DNA of 5,131 nt. Origin: an uncultured Gammaproteobacteria bacterium. GTDB taxonomy: Bacteria > Pseudomonadota > Gammaproteobacteria > Pseudomonadales > UBA5518. The position numbers and the translations under genes were made by a program. The notes beneath the pieces were generated by a model. It searched no databases, was not told the DNA's origin, and was given only the letters and a program-made list of their open reading frames with translations. Positions 1 to 5,131 of the stretch are shown in pieces (position 1 is the first letter of the stretch; the number at the start of each line of letters is the position of its first letter). Location of the stretch: NCBI GenBank assembly GCA_903921135.1, contig CAIXOY010000612.1, positions 1-5,131 on the forward strand, read 5' to 3'.

Positions 1-741
1 GGTAGGCCGCGTACCCACGTTGGCAACGCCGTGCAGGACGGGCGCATCAAGGCCGCGCACCTCCACCGCGTAGACACCTGCGAGCGGGGCGCGCAGGCGC
101 CGCAGTTCGAGGTTGGCGGTGGGCACACCGATGGTGGCCCCGAGGCGCTTGCCCACCACCACCTTGCCCGCCATCGAATACGGCCTCCCGAGCAGGCGCT
201 CGGCGGCCTCGAAGTCCCCTTCGCGGAGCAGCGCACGCAACCGCGTGCTGCTCACGCGCTCGCCCTGCAATGCGATGGTGGAGGTGGAGTCGACGGTGAA
301 GCCGTGGCGTGCGCCCCACTCGCGCAGCAGCTCGATGTTGCCCTCGCGGCCGTAGCCGAAGTGGACATCATCCCCCACGACCAGGTGGCGAACCCCCAGA
401 CCCTCGATCAACGCGTCACGGATGAAATCGGTGGCGCGCACGGCGGCAAAGCGTTTGTCGAAACGGATGCGCAACAGGCGGTCGATGCCCAGTTCGCGCA
501 GCACGGGGACTTTCTCGCGGAAGCTCATCAGGCGCGGTGGCGCCTCCATCGGCGCGAAGTACTCCCGTGGCAGGGGCTCGAAGACGATCAACGTGGAGGG
601 AACACCAAGCGACTGCGCGCGGGCGATCATCTCGCCGATCACGGCCTGATGCCCGCAATGAACGCCGTCGAAGGCGCCGATGGTGGCCACACAACCCCGG
701 TGCCGTGCACGCAGGTTGTGCAGTCCGCGGATCAGTTCCAC
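1..741 (-). CDS. ribF: Bifunctional riboflavin kinase / FAD synthetase RibF, C-terminus cut by window edge
   Basis: This cytoplasmic enzyme phosphorylates riboflavin to FMN and then adenylylates FMN to FAD. The 247 visible residues start with VELIRGLHNL, which lines up with the E. coli RibF start MKLIRGIHNL. The N-terminal FAD synthetase (nucleotidyltransferase) domain shows GAFDGVHCGH at residues 22-31, VVGDDVHFGYGREGN at 121-135 and VSSTRLR at 163-169. The flavokinase domain opens with GKVVVGKRLGATIGVPTAN at 192-210, including the PTAN motif, and continues with GVYAVEV and GVANVGTRPT at the edge. The family is about 310 residues long, so roughly 60-65 C-terminal residues lie beyond base 1. 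The start is GTG at 741: an in-frame TGA stands five codons upstream, no ATG lies between them, and a GGAGA Shine-Dalgarno sits 6 nt away. It lies 58 bp downstream of murJ. VGDD is followed by VH where E. coli has FR, and PTAN is preceded by V where E. coli has F; both look like tolerated variation. Confidence 0.97.
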   Translation of the reverse strand, partial: MELIRGLHNLRARHRGCVATIGAFDGVHCGHQAVIGEMIARAQSLGVPSTLIVFEPLPREYFAPMEAPPRLMSFREKVPVLRELGIDRLLRIRFDKRFAAVRATDFIRDALIEGLGVRHLVVGDDVHFGYGREGNIELLREWGARHGFTVDSTSTIALQGERVSSTRLRALLREGDFEAAERLLGRPYSMAGKVVVGKRLGATIGVPTANLELRRLRAPLAGVYAVEVRGLDAPVLHGVANVGTRPT

Positions 742-747
742 GCGTGT

Positions 748-752
748 TCTCC
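748..752 (-). promoter_or_regulatory. Ribosome binding site of ribF
   Basis: On the minus strand GGAGA lies 6 nt before the GTG at 741-739. It supports GTG as the true start. The reading frame is closed by a TGA only 15 nt upstream of the GTG, and no ATG lies between. Confidence 0.75.
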
Positions 753-770
753 GTCAAGGGCTGGCGGGCG

Positions 771-801
771 GAGGCCGAGTATAAACACAGCAGACGGCCT
801 C
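771..801 (-). promoter_or_regulatory. Possible ribF promoter within an inverted repeat, murJ-ribF gap
   Basis: The gap is the only non-coding stretch here with an AT-rich core. On the minus strand the hexamer TATACT (778-783) differs from the sigma-70 -10 consensus at one position. No good -35 is visible 17 bp upstream (AGGCTG), so a sigma-70 promoter is only a possibility. The hexamer lies at one end of the 17-nt loop of a perfect 7-bp inverted repeat, with arms at 771-777 and 795-801. The upstream arm overlaps the murJ stop codon. A start near 770 would leave a leader of about 28 nt before ribF. The repeat could instead act as an RNA hairpin or a protein-binding site. It has no U-tract, so it is not a classic intrinsic terminator. 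Confidence 0.35.
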
Positions 802-2395
802 AGCCTGCGGCCGGGCGGGGCCTCAGCCCGCGCGCGAGGAAGGCAGGGCGGGTTGCGAGCAGTACGGCAAAGTACAGCGCCGCGCCCGCGCCACAGACCA
901 GCCCGAGGCGCCATGCCCGTGTGGCCCAGCCAAAACTCCCGAGATCACCGAGCCACGGCAGTGCCACCACGAGGAGCGCAACAAGCGCCGCCGTCGCGAG
1001 CAGGATCTTGCTGAGGTCGCGCAGCAGGTTGCGGTCTATGCCGTAGATGCCCTTGCGCCACAGGCCGTGACAGAGCAGCCCCGCGTTCAGGTACGCGGCG
1101 CCGGTGGTGGCCAGCGCAAGCCCCATGTGCCCGACCTTCCAGAAGTGGTGCAGCGGCAACACGAAGAGCAGGTTGAGCACCATGTTCGCCACCATCGCGA
1201 TGATGCCGATGCGCACCGGGGTGCGCGTGTCCTGCCGCGCGTACCACGCCGAGGCGAAAATCTTGATCAGCATGAAGGCTGGCAAACCGAGCGCGAGCGC
1301 GCCAAGGCTCAACGCTGTCATTTCAACATCGCGGGCGCTCATCTGGCCGTACTGGAAGAGCGTGACGAGGATCGGTTCGCCGAGCAGCAGCAGCGCCGCC
1401 GCAGAGGGCAGCGCCACCATGCAGATCATCGCGATAGCCCAGTCGAGGGTGTGGCGGTATTCGGTGTCGGATTCGGTAGCAAACTCCCGCGAGAGCCCGG
1501 GCAGGATCACCGTGGCGATGGCGATGCCGAAGACCCCGAGCGGCAGTTCCGACAGACGCTCCGCGTAGTAGAGCCACGACACACTGCCCGTGGGCAGGAA
1601 GGACGCCAGCACGGTGTCCAACATCAGGTTGATCTGGCTCACCGACACACCGAAGAGCGCGGGAATCATCAGCCCCATGATGCGCCGCACACCGTCGTGA
1701 TTCGGCAGGAAACGCGGCCGCGGCAGCATGCCGATGCGGGCCACGAAGGGCAGCTGGAAGAAAAACTGCACCATGCCCGCAATGAACACGGCCCAGGCCA
1801 GCGCGAGTGCGGGCTCGTCGAAAAACTGCACCCCATAGATGGCGCCCGCGATCAGCGTGAGGTTGAGAAATACCGGCGTGAACGCCGGCACGGCAAAACG
1901 CGAATAGCTGTTCAGCACCGCACCCGTGAAGCCGGTGAGCGAAATGAAAAAGAGATACGGGAAGGTGATGCGGATCATCTCGGTGGTGAGCGCCATTTTC
2001 TCGGGCATCTCGAGAAATCCCGGCGCAAACACCAGCGTGACCACGGGGGCGCCCATCACTGCAACCGCCGTGACCGCGAGCAGCGCCGCACCGAGCACGC
2101 CGCTCACGGCATCCACCAGCTGCTTGACCTCGGCCACGCTGCGCGTGGTCTGGTACTCGGAGAGCACCGGCACGAAGGCCTGCGAGAACGCGCCCTCGGC
2201 AAAGAGACGGCGCAGGAACTGCGGAATGCGGAAGGCCACGAAGAAGGCATCGGCGTTGGCGGTGGCGCCGAACATCGCGGCGATCACCATGTCGCGCACC
2301 AGGCCTGCCACCCGCGAGAGCATGGTCATGCTCCCCACCGTGAGGCTGGAGCGGAACAGCTTCCGCCCGGTGCTGTGGCGGACCTCCTCGCTCAC
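800..2395 (-). CDS. murJ: Lipid II flippase MurJ (MviN family)
   Basis: This inner-membrane flippase moves the peptidoglycan precursor lipid II to the periplasmic face. It belongs to the MVF branch of the MOP exporter superfamily. The 531-residue product aligns almost end to end with E. coli MurJ (511 aa). Conserved stretches include SMTMLSRVAGLVRD (22-35), DAFFVAF (49-55), RRLFAEGAFSQAFVP (62-76), ALAWAV (198-203), GVSVSQINL (249-257) and SVSWLYYAERL (271-281). R28, R34, D49, R62 and R280 match the functionally important E. coli R18, R24, D39, R52 and R270. Hydrophobic segments run along the whole chain, consistent with 14 membrane helices. I chose GTG at 2395, which overlaps the nudF stop (GTGA), because it leaves only about 10 residues ahead of the conserved start. 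A GTG at 2431 would add 12 residues inside nudF and has no ribosome binding site. Met23 would remove part of helix 1. The Shine-Dalgarno before 2395 is weak, so coupling to nudF translation is likely. Confidence 0.97.
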   Translation of the reverse strand: MSEEVRHSTGRKLFRSSLTVGSMTMLSRVAGLVRDMVIAAMFGATANADAFFVAFRIPQFLRRLFAEGAFSQAFVPVLSEYQTTRSVAEVKQLVDAVSGVLGAALLAVTAVAVMGAPVVTLVFAPGFLEMPEKMALTTEMIRITFPYLFFISLTGFTGAVLNSYSRFAVPAFTPVFLNLTLIAGAIYGVQFFDEPALALAWAVFIAGMVQFFFQLPFVARIGMLPRPRFLPNHDGVRRIMGLMIPALFGVSVSQINLMLDTVLASFLPTGSVSWLYYAERLSELPLGVFGIAIATVILPGLSREFATESDTEYRHTLDWAIAMICMVALPSAAALLLLGEPILVTLFQYGQMSARDVEMTALSLGALALGLPAFMLIKIFASAWYARQDTRTPVRIGIIAMVANMVLNLLFVLPLHHFWKVGHMGLALATTGAAYLNAGLLCHGLWRKGIYGIDRNLLRDLSKILLATAALVALLVVALPWLGDLGSFGWATRAWRLGLVCGAGAALYFAVLLATRPAFLARGLRPRPAAG

Positions 2396-3021
2396 GGGGC
2401 GCGCAGTTCCGCGCGCTTCGCCTCGAACCACTGCAGCGCGAGCAGCGAATGGGCGTTGTTGCAGCGTCCGGCCGCGATCAGCGCGGGCAGGTCGGACACG
2501 GGCACCACGTGGAGGCGGATGTCCTCGTGTTCATGCTCTTCGCCGTGCAGCAGGCCAACATCCGCCAGGCTCACGCTCGCGCAGTACAGGTGGAAGTACT
2601 CGTCGCAGCCGCCGGGGCTGGAGTAATAACTGGCGATGTGGCGCAGGGATCGTACCTCGCAGCCGGCTTCCTCTCGCGTCTCCCGGATGGCGACGCCTTC
2701 CGGGTCCTCGCCTTCCTCACGCAGGCCTGCCACCAGTTCGAGCAGCCAGGGGCGTGCGTCACCTTTGGCCCAGGGGCCGACACGGAACTGCTCGACCAGA
2801 CCTACAGCGTCCATGTCCGGGTCGTAGAGCAGCACGCCCACGGCCTCGCCACGGCAATGCACTTCGCGGGTCATGGGCTCGGACCAGCCGCCGGCGTAGC
2901 GACGGTGGCGCAGCGTCAGGCGCTTCAGTGTCCAGAATCCGTCGAAGAGGATTTCCTCGCGCTGGACCTCGACGTCATCGGCGCCGAAAACGACATCTGC
3001 TGCGCCGCGCTGCTCAGTCAT
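2392..3021 (-). CDS. nudF: ADP-ribose pyrophosphatase NudF (Nudix hydrolase)
   Basis: This cytoplasmic Nudix enzyme hydrolyses ADP-ribose, and possibly related ADP-sugars, to AMP and ribose 5-phosphate, with divalent metal ions. The product is 209 residues, the same length as E. coli NudF, and aligns along its whole length: VVFGADDVEV near the start, the hydrophobic run EAVGVLLYDPD at 59-69, VGLVEQFR at 73-80, PWLLELVAGL at 91-100, and C-terminal HEDIRLHVVP and ALQWFE. The Nudix box spans residues 99-121 and keeps the catalytic pattern G99, E105, R113, E114, E117, E118 and G120. SPGG follows at 135-138, typical of ADP-ribose pyrophosphatases. Thr115 and Cys121 occupy positions that are usually aliphatic. 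The ATG at 3021 overlaps the end of pyrB by 8 bp, and the stop overlaps the murJ GTG by 4 bp. No clear Shine-Dalgarno is present, which fits coupled translation. A role acting on another ADP-sugar is possible. Confidence 0.93.
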   Translation of the reverse strand: MTEQRGAADVVFGADDVEVQREEILFDGFWTLKRLTLRHRRYAGGWSEPMTREVHCRGEAVGVLLYDPDMDAVGLVEQFRVGPWAKGDARPWLLELVAGLREEGEDPEGVAIRETREEAGCEVRSLRHIASYYSSPGGCDEYFHLYCASVSLADVGLLHGEEHEHEDIRLHVVPVSDLPALIAAGRCNNAHSLLALQWFEAKRAELRAP

Positions 3022-4033
3022 GGAATCGCTTGCCCGTGTACCAGGTGACGGGCGACTCGTGCTTCGCGAGCAGATCGACCACGTCCAGCACCAGCGCGAA
3101 CAGCGCCATGCGCACCAGCACGCCGTTGTCGGTCTGGCGGAAGATGGCGAGGTTGGGGTTCTCGTTGAGATCGGTGTCGAGTTCGTTCGCCTCGGCACGC
3201 GAGTCCCGCGGCAGCGGATGCATGATCACGGTGTTCGGTTCGCAATAGCGCGTGTAGATCGACTGGTTCAGGCGGTAACGGCCTCGGTAGCGGTTGGCTT
3301 CCTCGGGACTGCTGAAGCGCTCTTCCTGGATGCGCGTGGCGTAGGCGATGTCGACGTGGCCGATCGCCTCTTCGAGGTTGTCGGTCTCGGTGACGCTGTG
3401 GCCGGCGCTGCGCAGGAATTCCAGGATTTCGCCGGGCATCCGCAGTTCGCCCGGCGAGATGCAGGTCAGATTCACGTTGCGGAAGCAGGCAAGGAGTTTC
3501 GAGAGCGAGTGCACCGTGCGGCCGTGGCGCAGGTCTCCGATCATGGCGATGCGCAGCCCGTCGACCGAACGCCCACTGTGCTCGACTTCCTTGCGGATGG
3601 TGTAGAGATCGAGCAGTGCCTGTGTGGGATGCTCGTTGGGGCCGTCGCCGCCGTTCACCACCGGCACACGGCTCGCGGCGGCGAATTCCGCCACGGAACC
3701 TGCCGCGGGGTGACGCATGGCGATGATGTCGCTGTAACCGCTGATGACGCGGGCGGTGTCGTAGAGCGACTCGCCCTTGCTGAGCGAGGAGCTCTCGATG
3801 CCGGTGGTCTCCCTCACTTCCCCGCCCAGCAGGTTGAAGGCACAGCCGAAGCTCACGCGCGTGCGGGTGCTGGGCTCGAAAAACATGTTGCCGAGGATCG
3901 CGCCCTGCAACACACGCGTGATGCGGCGGCGCTGTGCGTAGGGCTCCATGCGGTCGGCGACCTCGAACACGCGCTCGATATCGGCACGTTCGAACTGGTC
4001 CACCGAGAGGATGTGCGAGCCGGCGAACTGCAT
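3014..4033 (-). CDS. pyrB: Aspartate carbamoyltransferase, catalytic chain (PyrB)
   Basis: This cytoplasmic enzyme joins carbamoyl phosphate and L-aspartate to give N-carbamoyl-L-aspartate, the committed step of pyrimidine synthesis. The product has 339 residues. The carbamoyl phosphate motif STRTR is at 55-59 within FFEPSTRTRVSF. The catalytic-loop lysine is K86 in SLSKGES, followed by MRHP (106-109) and HPTQALLDL (135-143). The aspartate domain shows GDLRHGRTVHSL (166-177), TRIQEER (233-239) and HPLPRDSRAEANELD (272-286). The sequence is closer to the roughly 340-residue Shewanella-type enzyme than to the 311-residue E. coli catalytic chain or the Pseudomonas class A chain. The ornithine-carbamoyltransferase alternative is disfavoured by the HPLPR region and overall similarity. 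No pyrI-like gene follows; nudF overlaps the 3' end by 8 bp instead. The ATG at 4033 has a GAGGA ribosome binding site 7 nt away. The 36-bp upstream gap is too short for a pyrL-type leader attenuator. Confidence 0.96.
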   Translation of the reverse strand: MQFAGSHILSVDQFERADIERVFEVADRMEPYAQRRRITRVLQGAILGNMFFEPSTRTRVSFGCAFNLLGGEVRETTGIESSSLSKGESLYDTARVISGYSDIIAMRHPAAGSVAEFAAASRVPVVNGGDGPNEHPTQALLDLYTIRKEVEHSGRSVDGLRIAMIGDLRHGRTVHSLSKLLACFRNVNLTCISPGELRMPGEILEFLRSAGHSVTETDNLEEAIGHVDIAYATRIQEERFSSPEEANRYRGRYRLNQSIYTRYCEPNTVIMHPLPRDSRAEANELDTDLNENPNLAIFRQTDNGVLVRMALFALVLDVVDLLAKHESPVTWYTGKRFHD

Positions 4034-4040
4034 CCTGGGG

Positions 4041-4045
4041 TCCTC
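4041..4045 (-). promoter_or_regulatory. Ribosome binding site of pyrB
   Basis: On the minus strand GAGGA lies 7 nt before the ATG at 4033-4031. It sits in the 36-bp gap after the exporter stop codon and supports the chosen pyrB start. It also shows that pyrB, unlike nudF and murJ downstream, has its own clear initiation signal. Confidence 0.7.
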
Positions 4046-4069
4046 GGTGGTGACGGGTCGCGCGCTAGT

Positions 4070-5131
4070 CTACGCGCTGGCCGTGCGGCCTTCATCCAGG
4101 AACTGCAACTCGGCCCAGCGCGCGTAGAGCGGCGAGGAGACGATCAGTTCCTCGTGGGTGCCGGTCGCGGCGATGCGGCCGTGATCCAGCACCACGATGC
4201 GATCAACCCGGCGCACGGTGGCCAGGCGGTGGGCGATCACGATGGTGGTGCGGCCCTGCATCAGCGTGGCCAAGGCCTGCTGAACGTGATGCTCGCTGTC
4301 AGCGTCCAGCGCGCTGGTGGCTTCGTCCAGCAGCAGGATTTCGGGGTTGCGCAGCAGGGCGCGGGCAATGGCGATGCGCTGGCGCTGACCGCCGGAGAGC
4401 CGCACACCGCCCTCCCCCACAAAGCTGTCATAGCCCTGCGGGAGGCGCTCGATGAATTCTGATGCATGTGCCGCGCGCGCTGCGGCTTCCACGTCTGCGG
4501 TGTAAGCATCTGGCACGCCGTAAACGATGTTGTCGCGCACCGAGCCCGCGAAAAGAACGGGCTGCTGCGGCACCAGCGCGAAATGCCGGCGCAGTTCGCG
4601 CGGGTCCACGCGGCCTGCATCGATGCCATCGATCAGGATCTGGCCCGACACCGGCTCATAAAAACGAAGCAGCAGATCCACCAGCGTGGACTTGCCCGCA
4701 CCCGATGTGCCCACCAGTGCGGTGCTGGAGCCTGGCGCGAAATCGAGGCTGATGCCGTCGATGGCAAAACGGTCGGGCGCAGAGGAGTACGCAAATCGCA
4801 GCTCCCGCAACGAGATGCTCCCGTCGAGCCGTGCGGGCAGCGGAACAGGGTTCTCCGGCGCACGGATCTGCGGCGCTTCGGCCAGCAGTTCCAGCAAGCG
4901 CTCCATCGCGCCGGCCGCGCGCTGTATGTCGCCGAAGACCTCGGACAGGGCACCAGCAGCGAGCGCCACCATCACGGCATAGAACACGAAGGCCGTGAGC
5001 TCGCCCGGGCTGGTGCGCCCTTCGATCACATCCTGCCCGCCCACCCAGATCATCGCGCCGATCGCGCCCAGCACCAGCACGATCGCGATCACCGTGAGCC
5101 AGGAGCGCTGCGTGATGCGCCGCACCGAGAC
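4070..5131 (-). CDS. MsbA-related ABC exporter, fused permease/ATPase, N-terminus outside window
   Basis: This is the C-terminal 353 residues of an inner-membrane ABC exporter half-transporter. Two hydrophobic segments, about residues 11-31 and 45-65 of the visible part, look like the last two of six membrane helices. The ATP-binding domain follows from about residue 105. It has the A-loop tyrosine Y115, Walker A GTSGAGKST (141-149), the Q-loop Q189 in VPQQPVLF, signature LSGGQRQR (245-252), Walker B ILLLDE (265-270), D-loop SALD (273-276) and H-loop H301, so the ATPase appears complete. The stretch VGGQDVIEGRTSPGELTAF and the following GALSEVFGDIQRAAGAMERLLELL resemble, from memory, the MsbA-related permease/ATP-binding family. 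The substrate cannot be read from this part; lipid or drug export are possibilities. The frame stays open to the window edge, so the GTG at 5125 is internal, not a start. The TAG stop is 36 bp from pyrB, with no terminator between, so read-through into pyrB is likely. Confidence 0.93.
   Translation of the reverse strand, partial: VSVRRITQRSWLTVIAIVLVLGAIGAMIWVGGQDVIEGRTSPGELTAFVFYAVMVALAAGALSEVFGDIQRAAGAMERLLELLAEAPQIRAPENPVPLPARLDGSISLRELRFAYSSAPDRFAIDGISLDFAPGSSTALVGTSGAGKSTLVDLLLRFYEPVSGQILIDGIDAGRVDPRELRRHFALVPQQPVLFAGSVRDNIVYGVPDAYTADVEAAARAAHASEFIERLPQGYDSFVGEGGVRLSGGQRQRIAIARALLRNPEILLLDEATSALDADSEHHVQQALATLMQGRTTIVIAHRLATVRRVDRIVVLDHGRIAATGTHEELIVSSPLYARWAELQFLDEGRTASA

Noticed and set aside
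31..1014. Plus-strand open frame of 327 codons across ribF and the end of murJ
   Set aside because: It is antisense to ribF and to the murJ 3' end, has skewed composition, and resembles no protein family known to me.
1380..1402. Short CAG/GCC trinucleotide run as a microsatellite
   Set aside because: It encodes the Ala-Ala-Ala-Leu-Leu-Leu-Leu of a MurJ membrane helix and is explained by codon use.
1067..2626. A 519-codon open frame on the plus strand opposite murJ and nudF
   Set aside because: The predicted product is a low-complexity chain rich in Arg, His, Gln and Gly with no recognisable domain. It lies entirely antisense to two genes with strong family matches. Long antisense frames are expected in GC-rich coding DNA.
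1926..3248. Plus-strand open frame of 440 codons across murJ, nudF and pyrB
   Set aside because: It is Arg/Ser/Ala-rich and covers three confident antisense genes. It is a compositional artefact.
4034..4069. A promoter in the gap before pyrB (TAGACT-like hexamer at its upstream edge)
   Set aside because: The hexamer matches the -10 consensus weakly, overlaps the exporter stop codon, and no acceptable -35 lies at the right distance.
4079..4090. Short palindrome GGCCGTGCGGCC near the exporter 3' end as a terminator
   Set aside because: The stem is only 4 bp with a 4-nt loop, lies inside the coding sequence, and has no U-tract after it.
3020..4462. A 480-codon open frame on the plus strand opposite pyrB and the exporter gene
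   Set aside because: It has no recognisable motif and is antisense to well-supported genes on the other strand. It even spans the gap between them, which is typical of a shadow frame.

Overview
The window looks like ordinary chromosomal DNA from a GC-rich proteobacterium. A gammaproteobacterium is most likely: RibF, MurJ, NudF and PyrB all align by eye over the visible length with the Escherichia coli or Shewanella-type proteins as I remember them. I cannot name a genus. Every convincing gene lies on the minus strand, so transcription runs from high to low coordinates, and coding density is nearly complete.

In transcription order the window holds five genes. (1) The C-terminal part of an MsbA-related ABC exporter (5131 to 4070, N-terminus outside the window). 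(2) pyrB, aspartate carbamoyltransferase (4033 to 3014). (3) nudF, ADP-ribose pyrophosphatase (3021 to 2392). (4) murJ, the lipid II flippase (2395 to 800). (5) The first 247 residues of ribF, the bifunctional flavokinase/FAD synthetase (741 to 1, C-terminus outside the window).

The gaps are 36 bp (ABC exporter to pyrB) and 58 bp (murJ to ribF). The two middle junctions overlap by 8 bp (pyrB/nudF) and 4 bp (nudF/murJ), which suggests one polycistronic message with translational coupling. The functions are housekeeping and metabolically mixed: export, pyrimidine synthesis, ADP-ribose clearance, cell-wall precursor flipping and flavin cofactor synthesis. murJ followed by ribF is a familiar gammaproteobacterial neighbourhood. 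The pyrB-nudF pair in front of murJ, where rpsT often sits, is the less familiar part of the layout.

The 58-bp murJ-ribF gap is the only non-coding stretch with visible structure. It has a TATACT hexamer inside the loop of a 7-bp perfect inverted repeat, which could be a ribF promoter or operator, or an RNA hairpin. No RNA gene, CRISPR array, insertion sequence, phage gene, attachment site or convincing intrinsic terminator is visible. I found no candidate for a new biological system; the findings below are modest.
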